Positions 24,334 through 34,070 of a stretch of DNA of 64,000 nt are shown here, one piece after another. The stretch is from Nisaea denitrificans DSM 18348 (GTDB taxonomy: Bacteria > Pseudomonadota > Alphaproteobacteria > Thalassobaculales > Thalassobaculaceae). The notes under the pieces were generated by a model. That model did not search any database. It had not been told where the DNA came from and saw nothing but the letters and a program-made list of their open reading frames with translations. How positions within the stretch are numbered: the stretch's first letter is position 1; each line of letters begins with the position of its first letter. Location: contig NZ_KE384532.1 of NCBI RefSeq assembly GCF_000426505.1, positions 201,910 to 265,909 of the forward strand, in the 5' to 3' direction. The position numbers and the translations under genes were made by a program.

Positions 24334-27300
24334 CCCTTTCAGCACGCCGCGCAGCGCCTTCTGCGGATCGATCTTCTCGACCGGTTGGCTCGGCGCGGAA
24401 TCAGGCGTCGTTGTGGTTGTGCCGTCGCTGCTGCTGTCCGGGCTCTTGTTGAACTGCCTGAGAATGCCGCGTTCGATTACCCGCTGCAGGACGAAAGACT
24501 GCAGTTTGTTGGCGTCGAGGATCTGGCGCGGATTGTCGAGTGGCCCGGTGAGCCGCAGGCCGATGGGCGGCGAGTTCGGATGCTCGCTGAGCCAGAACTG
24601 GGTGCGGACATCCATTTCCTGCGGCGGCAGATTGACGACGGCGGTGCCGCGGCCCTCGGCGGCCTTCGACTTGAGCGAGATGTCTTCGGACTGGAGCACC
24701 CCGTTGGTGATCTTGTAGCTCGCGGTCAGGCTTTCGAACGGTGTCGTGCCGCCCTGCATGGCCCTTTGGGCCAGAACCAGGAAATCGACGGAGCGGTCGA
24801 GCTGCTTCAACTGCTCGCTCACCGCAGGCAGGTCGAAGCCTTCGACGCTGCCGTCGATCACCTTCACGGCGCCGCTGCCCTGCAATCCGGAAACCAGCGC
24901 GTATTCGCTGCGGCCTGTGGTGTTCAGGCTGGTTTCATAATCCAGAGTACCGGTGACCTGGGGCGCGCCGGTCGCAGCGGAGGCCGCGGCCTGTTTCACA
25001 TCGGCGTTTTTGACCGCGAGGGTGAGGCCGGCCGATGGCGTGGCGCCGTGTTTCAGGGAGGCCGTGCCGTTCAGGGTTCCGCCGAACAGACCGGAGCTCA
25101 GGCGGGACACGGTCAATGCGCCATTCTCCAGCGCCGCCGCCAGGTCCACCTTGTCCAGCATATAGGCGCCGTAGAGAACCTTTTCCGCCTTCAGGCTGAT
25201 ATTCGCATCGGCGGCGAGCAGCCCCGATGTGTCGATCGACTCTCGCGACCATGTCCGGGAGCTGCTTTTCACCGGCACAACAGGGGCAACGCCGCCGGCG
25301 GGGGCGGCACTGCCCTTGGGTAGCCAGGGATCGATGGCGATGGTGCCTGATTCAGCGGCGAACGTCAGTTTCGGACGCGGTCCGGTCAGGGCGAGCGAGG
25401 CATCACCGGTCAGCGAGATCGGTCCAAGGCCGAGCCGCAGGCCGTTGATCTTCAGAGTATCGGTATTGCCTTCCAGGCGGCTCACCAGGGTTGCCGGACC
25501 AAGATCGCGCTTGGTCGGGGCGTAACCCGGCGAAAACCCGCGTATCAGGGCAACCACATCCGGGTGAGCATAGCGCGTGTCGAGTGCAAGCGCCGTCTGG
25601 TCGGGACCGGGAGCGATCGTCCCCTTCAGGCCAAGCTGGCCACCGCCGAGATCCATCGTCGCGTCGACGCCATAGGCACCGTCAGGCGCCGACATTACGG
25701 TCGCCGCAAGCGCCAGGGAGCCGAGCGTTATGTCCTTCGGGATCGCACCGGGAGACAGGGTTTCTGCGAGCTTGTCCACGCTCGGATGCTGCAGTTTGAG
25801 TGCCAGATCGACATTCAGCGGTTGCGCCAGCGGGTGCAGGATGCCTTTGACCGACGCCGTTGCGCCAGCTGCTTTTGCCGTCGCATCGATGGTCAGGGCC
25901 GACAGGTCGCCGAGGATGCTGCCATTCAATGTGGCGGCACCGATGCGCTGCAGCGTCTCGCTCGGCTCAATGCCGGCGAGGCGTGCCAGGCGGGTTACCG
26001 ACTTGGCATCGATCTGGAACTCTAATTTCGTGTTCGGGTCCGATACGGCCCCGGCGAGCGAGCCGCTCAGAGTGACCTTCGCGCCGCCGAGGTCGGCGAT
26101 GGCGAGCTTGCTGACGGAGAGCGCCCCGTTCTGGATGCGTGCCTCAAGCTGACCGCCAATGATCGGGGTCTTGCGCACCGTGATTTCGTCAAAGCCGATA
26201 CGGATATTCGCATCGAAACTGTTCAGGGCAACCGCAGCCTGTTCCATCGGGGAGGGGCCGGACGAAGCGGGTTTGCCGGATGCGACGGGCGTTGTCTTTC
26301 CCGCCTGATCTTCCGGGGGCAGATAGGCATCCAGATTGATCTTGCCGAGATCCAGCGCCAGGCCGAATGCCGGACGTTCCCGCAGAAGCAGGGTAAGGCC
26401 GCCACGGACCCGGGTGTTGTCGAGATCCATGGTCCAGTCGGTCAGCTGGATCTGTTCCGGGCTTGCCGTAATGTTGGCGCCGAGGCTGCCCTTGCGCAGC
26501 CGGTCGGCGGCAATGGAGTCGATTTCGATATCGAGCCAGCCGAGCGTTCCGCGCAGATTGTCTGAAACGAAGTCGGCACGGCCGGTGAATTGCGGGCTGC
26601 CGCTTGCGCTTTTCAAGGTGCCGGAAAGGCTGAGGTCGGAGCCTCCGGGCATTTGCGCGCTGAACACTTTCAGCACTGCCGCCCCATGGGCGAGCGAGGC
26701 CTCGAGCCGAGGCTGGCGAATGACCCCGCCGCGATAATCGACGGCATCGGCTGTCAGAACCAGATCCGCATTGATCCCGGACGGGAGGGCGAAATTCGCA
26801 GTGGCTGTGTTTGTGGGGGCCGGTGTGGCGGCGGGTGTAGCTCCGCCAGCTTCTTTGCCGCTGTCCAGTGCTGCCAGCACGTCATCCAGCACGAACCGTT
26901 CCAGGGCCAGTCTCGCGTCGACGTCTATGCCGCCAGCGAGAAGGGCCGTTACGACACCTTTCGCGGAGAGTCCGCCCGCGCTCAGGGCAAGCTCATCGAG
27001 AACGGCGCGCTCAGCGGAGGCTTCCAGTTTCGCTGACAGCTTGAACGGTCCGGCCAGTGCGGCCGGAAGAGCGTCGGTGCCCGTGCCGAGCGGGGCCAGT
27101 GCCGCGCCGGCGGAGATCAGATCCTTGCCGGTGGCGCTGATGGTTCCCATCAGCCGTGGCATGTCGCCAAGCACGAGGGTGCCGCTATAGCTCAGTTCCG
27201 CCGCCTTGTTGCCGAGGGTGACGATGGTCTCCAGCGGTGTCGCGTGACCGGCGTCGATTGTGCCGGTCGCGGCGGACAGCGTGATCGGGACGTCCTTGTA

Positions 27301-27906
27301 GGTGAAATCGCCTGTCAGCTTGAAGGGGCCGTTCAGGCTGCTGGCACTGAGGGCGACATCCAGGTCGGCAACGCTATGTGTTTCTCCCGTTGCGTGATCG
27401 AAAAAGGAGATGCGGCCGTTCGCGATGGTAGCGCCATCGAGGCTGAAATCAATATCCCCTCCGCCGTCAGCGCTCGTGTTCCCGGCGGAGCCCGCCGTCT
27501 CTTCCGGCTTGCTGGCGGGGGTGCTGAATGTCCAGTTGTTGCGGCCGTCCGGAAACTGCTCAAGCGCGACAACCGGGTCTTTCAGGGTGACGGACGCGAC
27601 CTTGACCTTGCCGCTCAGCAGCGGCGCGAGTGCGACATGGATTTGCAGCGCGCCCGCCGAAACGAAGGTGTCGGCGCTGCCGCCCTCGACATTTGCGAGC
27701 TTCAGCTTTTCAACCGACAGCCGGGGGGCCGGCAGCACCTGGAAACTGATATCGCCGTCAATTTCGAGCCGGCGGCCGGTCTGTTCCTCGACGGTCCGGG
27801 TGATCTCGGCCTTGTAGCTGTTCCAGTCGACAAAACTGGGCCCGACAAGGACAACAACGCCCAGAACGACAATCAGCGCCAGAACCGTGAGAACCAGTTT
27901 CTTCAC
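24319..27906 (-). CDS. AsmA family membrane-anchored protein
   Basis: A very large envelope protein of about 1195 residues. One N-terminal transmembrane helix (KKLVLTVLALIVVLGVVVLVGPSFV) anchors it in the inner membrane. The AsmA N-terminal pattern follows (VDWNSYKAEITRTVEEQTGRRLEIDGDISFQVLPAPRLSVEKL), then long beta-helical repeats of the TamB/AsmA bridge type. The C-terminal region has the conserved NPR-like LKLTGPLDNPRQILD. GTG at 27906 is chosen because GGAG lies 6 bases upstream. AsmA proteins move phospholipids between membranes. Confidence 0.88.
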   Translation of the reverse strand: MKKLVLTVLALIVVLGVVVLVGPSFVDWNSYKAEITRTVEEQTGRRLEIDGDISFQVLPAPRLSVEKLKLANVEGGSADTFVSAGALQIHVALAPLLSGKVKVASVTLKDPVVALEQFPDGRNNWTFSTPASKPEETAGSAGNTSADGGGDIDFSLDGATIANGRISFFDHATGETHSVADLDVALSASSLNGPFKLTGDFTYKDVPITLSAATGTIDAGHATPLETIVTLGNKAAELSYSGTLVLGDMPRLMGTISATGKDLISAGAALAPLGTGTDALPAALAGPFKLSAKLEASAERAVLDELALSAGGLSAKGVVTALLAGGIDVDARLALERFVLDDVLAALDSGKEAGGATPAATPAPTNTATANFALPSGINADLVLTADAVDYRGGVIRQPRLEASLAHGAAVLKVFSAQMPGGSDLSLSGTLKSASGSPQFTGRADFVSDNLRGTLGWLDIEIDSIAADRLRKGSLGANITASPEQIQLTDWTMDLDNTRVRGGLTLLLRERPAFGLALDLGKINLDAYLPPEDQAGKTTPVASGKPASSGPSPMEQAAVALNSFDANIRIGFDEITVRKTPIIGGQLEARIQNGALSVSKLAIADLGGAKVTLSGSLAGAVSDPNTKLEFQIDAKSVTRLARLAGIEPSETLQRIGAATLNGSILGDLSALTIDATAKAAGATASVKGILHPLAQPLNVDLALKLQHPSVDKLAETLSPGAIPKDITLGSLALAATVMSAPDGAYGVDATMDLGGGQLGLKGTIAPGPDQTALALDTRYAHPDVVALIRGFSPGYAPTKRDLGPATLVSRLEGNTDTLKINGLRLGLGPISLTGDASLALTGPRPKLTFAAESGTIAIDPWLPKGSAAPAGGVAPVVPVKSSSRTWSRESIDTSGLLAADANISLKAEKVLYGAYMLDKVDLAAALENGALTVSRLSSGLFGGTLNGTASLKHGATPSAGLTLAVKNADVKQAAASAATGAPQVTGTLDYETSLNTTGRSEYALVSGLQGSGAVKVIDGSVEGFDLPAVSEQLKQLDRSVDFLVLAQRAMQGGTTPFESLTASYKITNGVLQSEDISLKSKAAEGRGTAVVNLPPQEMDVRTQFWLSEHPNSPPIGLRLTGPLDNPRQILDANKLQSFVLQRVIERGILRQFNKSPDSSSDGTTTTTPDSAPSQPVEKIDPQKALRGVLKGLLGN

Positions 27907-28108
27907 AGTGGTCTCCAATTGGTGCCGTCCATGGGGAGACGGTGCCGGGTTGATGCAGAGTACGGTAGCAATATGCCCGCAATCGGATCCTCAATCTACA
28001 TGGCGCGTGCTCTGGCACAAGTCACCAAAGCGACAGGGTGGCAGCGGGGCGGTGATGGGGTAAGCTGCGGCCGCTTTTGATGAATTCCTGCGTTGGGGGA
28101 CGCCGTCC

Positions 28109-28873
28109 GTGATTGAAGCCTTATTGCCTGACTCCGTGCCGCTATGGGCGTGTATATCGCTGATCCTTTTCAGCTATGTGACGTCCGCTGTGACCGTGGC
28201 CTTCGGTCTTGGGGGAGGGGTCATGATGCTGGTTGCAATCGGCTCCGTGCTGCCGCCGCTGGCGGTGATCCCGGTACATGGCGTTGTCCAGTTCGGCTCC
28301 AATGCCGGGCGAGCCTTCGTGATGCGTGAGCACACGGAGCGGAAGCTCTTCTGGTTTTTTCTGATCGGGGCCCTTATCGGTGTCGCGCTTGCGGCGCAGA
28401 TTGTCGTTTCCTTGCCGCAGGCGGCTCTGCAGGCGGTGCTGGCCTGCTTCATCCTTTACACGGTCTGGGGGCCTAAGCTGGGCAAGCACAAGGTGCCGGC
28501 GGCGGGCTTTGTCGGGGTCGGCGCAGTGACCAGTTTCGCCACGATGTTCGTTGGCGCGACCGGCCCGCTGCTGGCCGCCTTTCTGCCGCCTGATCGCTAC
28601 GGCAAGATGGTCACGGTGGCGACCCACAGTGCCTGCATGACGGTGCAGCACGGTGTGAAGGTCGTCGCGTTCGGCATCGTCGGCTTCGCCTTTCCGGAAT
28701 GGATCCCGTTGATCGTCGCCATGATCGCGACCGGATTCCTCGGCACGGCAACCGGCAAGAAAGTGCTGGAATGGATGCCCGAGCGTGCCTTTGCGATCGG
28801 ATTCAAGACCGTTCTGACATTGCTGGCGGCGCGTCTGCTCTGGGTCGGTGTCAGCAGCCTGATCGGGTCCTGA
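28109..28873 (+). CDS. TauE/SafE family permease
   Basis: A 254-residue inner-membrane protein with about eight hydrophobic helices. It has the TauE/SafE repeat pattern: GLGGGVMMLVAIGSVLPPLAVIPVHGVVQFGSNAGRAFVMR in the first half and GFVGVGAVTSFATMFVGATGPLLAAFL in the second. The family includes sulfite/organosulfonate exporters and related anion transporters; the substrate is not deducible. The start is GTG. Confidence 0.88.
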   Translation: MIEALLPDSVPLWACISLILFSYVTSAVTVAFGLGGGVMMLVAIGSVLPPLAVIPVHGVVQFGSNAGRAFVMREHTERKLFWFFLIGALIGVALAAQIVVSLPQAALQAVLACFILYTVWGPKLGKHKVPAAGFVGVGAVTSFATMFVGATGPLLAAFLPPDRYGKMVTVATHSACMTVQHGVKVVAFGIVGFAFPEWIPLIVAMIATGFLGTATGKKVLEWMPERAFAIGFKTVLTLLAARLLWVGVSSLIGS

Positions 28874-28912
28874 TCCGGACCGATCCACTTTGCCCTTGGA
28901 GGGACGAAAGCG

Positions 28913-29197
28913 ATGTATGTCATCACCGTCGAATTTCATATCCGGCCGGCCATGGCGGCGGCGTTCAGGGAGGCAATGCTGGAGAATGCGGCGGCCTCGC
29001 TGAGGTTCGAGCCCGGATGCAATCAGTTCGATGTCTGCTTCGATCCGCAGGACCCGGCGCATTGCTTCCTTTATGAGCTCTATGACGACGAAGGGGCCTT
29101 CAAGGACCATCTCGCAAGCGACCATTTCAAGGCATTCGACGGTCGCGTCGCGCCGATGATCGAGCAAAAGAATGTGACTGTCTGGGAGCGTGCCTGA
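28913..29197 (+). CDS. ABM-type (putative quinol) monooxygenase
   Basis: A 94-residue ferredoxin-like alpha-beta protein. The family pattern is visible as FREAMLENAAASLRFEPGCNQFDVCFDPQDPAHCFLYELYDDEGAFKDHLASDHFKAF. Proteins of this type (YgiN-like) are small cofactor-less dimeric oxygenases or quinone-related enzymes. It lies 39 bases after the TauE gene and may share its transcript. Confidence 0.85.
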   Translation: MYVITVEFHIRPAMAAAFREAMLENAAASLRFEPGCNQFDVCFDPQDPAHCFLYELYDDEGAFKDHLASDHFKAFDGRVAPMIEQKNVTVWERA

Positions 29198-29234
29198 GTC
29201 TGACCGGCGATCGTCAGATCGAAACCGGCGGCGG

Positions 29235-30095
29235 CTATTCCGCCGGAACCGGTTCCGGGGAGATGCCTTCGACGCTCGCGGGCATTTCTGCTGAGCCTTC
29301 CACGTCGACGCCCTGCACCACCGCCGCAACAGCAGCCGTCAGCGGCATCGGGCGGACCACCGGATGCATCTTGATCGAGCGGATCTTCAGATCGTGGATC
29401 GCATCGCGCGGCACGTATTCCACGGCGATGCGGGCCAGTTGCCGCCGGAGCTGCGGCAGGCGGATTTGCCAGACCGCGCTATCGACCAGACGCTGGATCT
29501 CGGTCTGGCAATGCAGCGAGATCGCTTTGGATTTCTCGCGGATGACCTGGGCGCTGGCTGGGCCCGGCGCGGTGAAGATGACGTCGATCACGAATTTCTG
29601 GTCAAGCCCGCGATCACTTTCGAAATAAACCTCGATCGGCGGCGTCAGCCGTACCGGCTCGATCCGGATATACCGGTTCGGGTCGTGGCTGACGATCGGC
29701 TCGAAATGCAGCACGCTCATCATCGCCGTGATCAGGCACGTGCCCATCGTGATGAAGCCGAACAGATGTGCCCAGGGCATATGGTCGAGGGTGACCGGGG
29801 TCATCGGGTAGGTCACCAGACGGTGGTAATAGTCCGGATCGACCCGCCAGTTGAAGATGTTGATGTGGAGCAGGAACGAGAAATCGCCCCAGTCATTCAG
29901 GGTCGGGCCAATGCCGAGGATGGCCGCGTTGTACAGGGCGACAACGAGACCAGTCAGAAAGATCATTCCGAGGGCGGAGGCCAGCCCGGCGCACAGGTGC
30001 CACTTCATCCAGTATGCTGCAACCTCGACACGATAGCGGTGCATGACGCGCGCTTCACGTTCGGCTTGCTCGTCAAGGATGAGATAGCGTGGCAT
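29235..30095 (-). CDS. membrane protein of unknown function
   Basis: A 286-residue protein with two hydrophobic helices: residues 33-58 (CAGLASALGMIFLTGLVVALYNAAIL) and around 104-128 (MPWAHLFGFITMGTCLITAMMSVL). A C-terminal soluble domain with FVIDVIFTAPGPASAQVIREKSKAISLHCQTEIQRLV and a Pro/Glu end follows. The soluble part recalls FliL-like or stomatin-like beta-helix folds, but I cannot place it. It lies alone, with convergent and divergent neighbours. Confidence 0.6.
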   Translation of the reverse strand: MPRYLILDEQAEREARVMHRYRVEVAAYWMKWHLCAGLASALGMIFLTGLVVALYNAAILGIGPTLNDWGDFSFLLHINIFNWRVDPDYYHRLVTYPMTPVTLDHMPWAHLFGFITMGTCLITAMMSVLHFEPIVSHDPNRYIRIEPVRLTPPIEVYFESDRGLDQKFVIDVIFTAPGPASAQVIREKSKAISLHCQTEIQRLVDSAVWQIRLPQLRRQLARIAVEYVPRDAIHDLKIRSIKMHPVVRPMPLTAAVAAVVQGVDVEGSAEMPASVEGISPEPVPAE

Positions 30096-30360
30096 TAGCG
30101 GAAATCGTTTCCTTTTGAAGGCGTTTTTAAAATTTAGATTCTGATCTTAAACCATTTTTGATCAATTGACTTAAAATATCAAACCAGACCTATGATTGTC
30201 CAGCGGCACGTTTATTATAAACTGAAGTTACGATGAATATCCTTAAAATTTCGAATATTTAGTGGCGCCCACGCCCGGTCTGACGCATATGTCGTGTCTG
30301 TAGGGGGGATGCTTGGGTTGCCGCATTCCCGGCGGGGTTGTTTTAAGGTGAGGTGCGAAA

Positions 30361-30774
30361 ATGTCCGGTGTCTTCAGCAGTCTGATGGCTGGTCTTCCGT
30401 ATCTGGTTGCGCATTTCGCGGCGAGCTTGGGCATGCTTCTGATCGGAACCCTGATCTATATGCGGATCACGGCACATGACGAGCTGAAGCTGATCCGGGA
30501 GGGTAACGCAGCCGCCGCGCTGTCGCTTGCCGGCGCCATACTCGGCCTGGCGATCCCGCTGGCTTTCTGTCTGGCCGCCAGCGTCAGCCTTGTCGACATC
30601 CTGATCTGGGGTACGGTGACTCTGGTGATCCAGATCCTAGTCTTCAGGGTGACGGATCTTGCCATACGCAATCTTTCCACGCGCATTGAAGAAGGCGAGA
30701 TCGGGGCCGCAACGCTCCTTGTCTCGATCAAGCTCTCGGTTGCTGCCCTTAATGCGGCGGCTGTTTCGGGCTAG
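30361..30774 (+). CDS. DUF350 membrane protein
   Basis: A 137-residue inner-membrane protein with four hydrophobic helices in two DUF350-like halves: YLVAHFAASLGMLLIGTLIYMRIT, and EGNAAAALSLAGAILGLAIPLAFCLAASVSLVDILIWG. The EL.LIREGNAAAALSLAGA stretch is the DUF350 signature. Function is unknown; members are often linked to lipid or stress genes. It is followed within 5 bases by the protease gene. Confidence 0.85.
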   Translation: MSGVFSSLMAGLPYLVAHFAASLGMLLIGTLIYMRITAHDELKLIREGNAAAALSLAGAILGLAIPLAFCLAASVSLVDILIWGTVTLVIQILVFRVTDLAIRNLSTRIEEGEIGAATLLVSIKLSVAALNAAAVSG

Positions 30775-30779
30775 CGGCT

Positions 30780-31646
30780 ATGCGCTCTCTTCCGCCTGAG
30801 AAACTGGGAATACTCGGCGCCGTGGCAGCTATTGTGCTGGCCGGGTTGTTCGAGTGGGGCGGGGATCTCATGCAGCCGGCACCGGAAGCTTTTCCTAAGC
30901 GCTCCGTATATGCAGCGCCGCCGGTTCGGGATCTGCCGGCGGGCCGGACGCCGCGCCGGCCTCTGCCGCCACCGAGCCTGTACGATATAAAGCTGAGGAT
31001 CGAAGAGCGCGAAAAGATCGGTAGCGGCGTTGGTACAGCGTTCGTTGTATCGCCGGATTACTGGCTGACCGCGCGGCATGTCGTCGAGGGATGTGACCGG
31101 TTGGGGTTTGTCGTCGACCGGCAGCATGTGGTGCCTATCAGGGGTGATGCGGTGTTGCATCCGGATGCTGACATCGCGCTTGTCCGCGCTGATGCCGGGC
31201 GGTCACCAGCGCTCTCTCTTGGTCCGCTGCCGGATATCGGCGATGTCGGATACCATTATGGTTTTCCCGGAACCGGGAAGGGGCGTGTTTCCTCTGCGCT
31301 GCTTGGGCGCGGTGAGCTTCATGGAAAGTCGTTGCGCGGCATAGGTCGTCTTGTTTTGGTCTGGGCCGAAACCGGGCGTGAAGGTGTGGCACCGGGCAGC
31401 CTCGGCGGAATCAGCGGTGGGCCAACGCTGGATGCATCGGGGCGTCTGGTCGGCATCGCCATAGCCTCGAACACAAGGCGCGGGCGTGTCTCAACGGTTG
31501 CGCCGCGCACGATCCAGCAGATGCTGAACAGCGGAAAAGTTCCGGTTCAGGAAGCCAAGCAGGCCGGGTGGGCCGGGGCCCCGTCCTTCTCCGAGCTGGA
31601 GCAGATCGGGACCGTCCGGCAGCTCTATTGCAAGGTGGGCAGCTAA
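30780..31646 (+). CDS. trypsin-like serine protease, membrane-anchored
   Basis: A 288-residue S1-family protease. An N-terminal hydrophobic anchor (LGILGAVAAIVLAGLFEWGG) is followed by a Pro-rich linker. The catalytic His is in LTARHVV, Asp in HPDADIALV, and Ser in GGISGGPTLD. That full triad implies activity. Expected in the periplasm or membrane-tethered, as a DegP-like protease without PDZ domains. It is five bases downstream of the DUF350 gene. Confidence 0.85.
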   Translation: MRSLPPEKLGILGAVAAIVLAGLFEWGGDLMQPAPEAFPKRSVYAAPPVRDLPAGRTPRRPLPPPSLYDIKLRIEEREKIGSGVGTAFVVSPDYWLTARHVVEGCDRLGFVVDRQHVVPIRGDAVLHPDADIALVRADAGRSPALSLGPLPDIGDVGYHYGFPGTGKGRVSSALLGRGELHGKSLRGIGRLVLVWAETGREGVAPGSLGGISGGPTLDASGRLVGIAIASNTRRGRVSTVAPRTIQQMLNSGKVPVQEAKQAGWAGAPSFSELEQIGTVRQLYCKVGS

Positions 31647-31685
31647 CCGGGCGGTATGCCGGTTAGCGCCATTGACCGGGCGTGC

Positions 31686-33821
31686 TCAGGGAACGAAGGC
31701 GCAGCGCATGTTGCCCCAATGGCGTCCGGAAAGCGTGATTGGCGCATCGATTTCCTTCAGCAGCACTTTCTTTCCGCCGCCCATATCCCGGACATAGGTC
31801 TGCAGCTGATGCGGCTCCTTGTTGCCCGCTGCAAGCAAGCCCGCCCGGTCGTCGAAGATCCGCCGGTTGCGGCAGTTCGCGGCGTTCCAGACCGGATCGT
31901 CCGGGCGTTGCGGCTGCGAGACCGCGGCGTTGTGCGTGCCGATATAGCCGTTCCTGTCGGTAGCGCAGAGCAGCCGGATGCGGTCGTCCCGGTCCTTGTG
32001 GTGCTCCTGTATGGGCATCAGCAACTCGTCGGTCAGATCGACGAACCTGGTTGAATATTGCGGCGGGTTGGTGCCCGGCATTGCCGCGTACTGACTGTCG
32101 AACATGTCCTCGATGGAAATCCGGCCCGCGCTGATGGCGGCGGCGAGGGCGTTCTCGGCTTCGCTCGCGGCTGTCACGCAGATGTCCCGGAAAACGTCGT
32201 TTTCGCCCATGGCCTGCTCGATCATGGCGCCGACCATTTCGGCCGCCATGGCGTCGATATCCTCGAACGCGGCATGGATACCGAGAGACGTGGCGGCAAC
32301 GACGCGGGCCGGAATGCGGACCCCGTTGGCGAGGGTAACGCTGCCGAGCGTTGCCGGCTCTGCGGTTTCCTGCCCGTCGCACAGCAGCAGGGCGCCGCGT
32401 GGCGAGAGATCGGCGATGAAGCCCTCTGTATTGATGGCGCCGAACTGGATCGTCCCGTTGATCACGGTCGGGATCCGATCGCTGCCCCGGCGGTTCGCGT
32501 CCTCTCCCGCCCGCACGACGATGCCGAGGCGGCGTTTCATGTCGCTCACATTCGTGCTGACATTTTTGGCCAGCGTCTCGATCGCGGTCGCCGACTGGCT
32601 GGTGCGTTCCGCATGCTCGGCCACCCTGGCGATGGAGGCGGCAACCTGGCCGGTCATTTCCGATGCCTCGTTCGAGGAGCGTCCGATCTCGCCGGTCGCG
32701 GCCAATTGCTCCTCGACGGCGGAAGCGACCCCGGAAGAGATGCCGTTTACGTCCGCGATTTTTGCAGCGATACCCGTAATGGCCTCGACCGAGGATCGGG
32801 TTGCCGTTTGCACACCGGCGGTATGCTGGCTGACCTCCTGGATGGCGTTTTCGGTCTGCTGTGCCAGCGATTTTACCTCGGAGGCGACGACCGCGAAGCC
32901 TTTCCCGGCCTCCCCGGCGCGGGCGGCCTCGATTGTCGCGTTCAGGGCAAGCAGCTTCGTCTGTGCGGCGATGGAGTTGATCAGGCCGACGACGGAGCTG
33001 ATGTTTTTCGTGGCTTCTTCCAGCGCCGCGACCCGCTCACGCGCGCCCTCGGCACTGTCGGTCGCTTCTGCCGTCAGCCGCGCGGAGTCCGAGACTTGCG
33101 TGGCGATTTCCTGGCTTGAGGCGCTGAGCTCTTCGGTCGCTGCGGCGACGGAGTTCACGTTGCCCGCGGTGATGTCGGTCGCGCCGCGCACTTCGTTGAT
33201 CAGCGTCGCCATCTCGGTGGCGGCGATGGCCAGGCCGTTTGTCAGCTCGGCAACCCGACCGGCCTGCAGCATGACCTCTTCCACGGTCTGATCTATCTCG
33301 CGTTCAAGGGTGTCGGCGAGGTTGAGGACCTGATGCTTGAGTTTTTCTGCCTCATCAGACGATCCGGCGGCACCTTGCGCAAGATCCATGTCCAGCGCGA
33401 CGGCCTTTGCCACGGCGCTGCAATACCGCACCGTATCGTCGGCACGTTTGTGCTTGCGGGCGATAAGGCTGAAAAGGCGTGGCTGGATGAAGGCGGCTGC
33501 GGCGGTATGCCAGCGCTGGCCGAGGCCGATCCCGGTATGAAGCTCGCCGATCTCTCGGGAGCGCGCGAGATAATCGTCGTTGAAGCCGTCATTGAAGAGC
33601 GATTCCCAGAACCGGCTCTGCGCCTGCTTGAGGGTGTCAGTGTCCGGGCCCTGTTCCAGGTTTGCGGCGATTTCCGGGTCGGAGGCGATATGGCGGTAGA
33701 ATTGATCCAGGATGGACGGCAGCCCCTTTTCGACAAGAGGCCAGGTTTGCTTGAGGGCCAGCAGGGCCCCTTGATCGATTTCGTTAAATGCCTGCCGCGA
33801 GGTTTCAGTCTGTTCCGCCAT
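31686..33821 (-). CDS. soluble globin-coupled chemoreceptor with PilZ and C-terminal sensor domain
   Basis: A 711-residue cytoplasmic chemoreceptor with no transmembrane segment. Residues 10-165 form a globin-coupled sensor ([17 protein letters not shown] carries the likely heme His). Residues 180-430 form the MCP signalling coiled coil, with the hairpin tip [34 protein letters not shown] PilZ-like domain ([18 protein letters not shown]) sits around 440-530 and would bind c-di-GMP. The end resembles a soluble Cache-like domain of C-terminal MCP type ([26 protein letters not shown]). It probably ties oxygen and c-di-GMP to chemotaxis. Confidence 0.85.
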   Translation of the reverse strand: MAEQTETSRQAFNEIDQGALLALKQTWPLVEKGLPSILDQFYRHIASDPEIAANLEQGPDTDTLKQAQSRFWESLFNDGFNDDYLARSREIGELHTGIGLGQRWHTAAAAFIQPRLFSLIARKHKRADDTVRYCSAVAKAVALDMDLAQGAAGSSDEAEKLKHQVLNLADTLEREIDQTVEEVMLQAGRVAELTNGLAIAATEMATLINEVRGATDITAGNVNSVAAATEELSASSQEIATQVSDSARLTAEATDSAEGARERVAALEEATKNISSVVGLINSIAAQTKLLALNATIEAARAGEAGKGFAVVASEVKSLAQQTENAIQEVSQHTAGVQTATRSSVEAITGIAAKIADVNGISSGVASAVEEQLAATGEIGRSSNEASEMTGQVAASIARVAEHAERTSQSATAIETLAKNVSTNVSDMKRRLGIVVRAGEDANRRGSDRIPTVINGTIQFGAINTEGFIADLSPRGALLLCDGQETAEPATLGSVTLANGVRIPARVVAATSLGIHAAFEDIDAMAAEMVGAMIEQAMGENDVFRDICVTAASEAENALAAAISAGRISIEDMFDSQYAAMPGTNPPQYSTRFVDLTDELLMPIQEHHKDRDDRIRLLCATDRNGYIGTHNAAVSQPQRPDDPVWNAANCRNRRIFDDRAGLLAAGNKEPHQLQTYVRDMGGGKKVLLKEIDAPITLSGRHWGNMRCAFVP

Positions 33822-34070
33822 GGGTTGTTTCCCCCTTGTTATTCTGGTTGGCCGTTGATCCAGCCTTGCCCCAAATATTTTTGACTTTCCTCAGTCTGAG
33901 ATTGATTTTGTTAATAGTACAATAATGTTCAGGACATTTTCGGAAATTTGTTCGTAGCTCCCGGAATCTCCTGTGTGGCCTCGCGTTCCTGTAACCCGCT
34001 TCCTGGCCTTCCCCTTGCTGGAAGGCGTTGCGGCGCCATCTAGATGTCAGGTGACCGAACGGAGGAAGTC

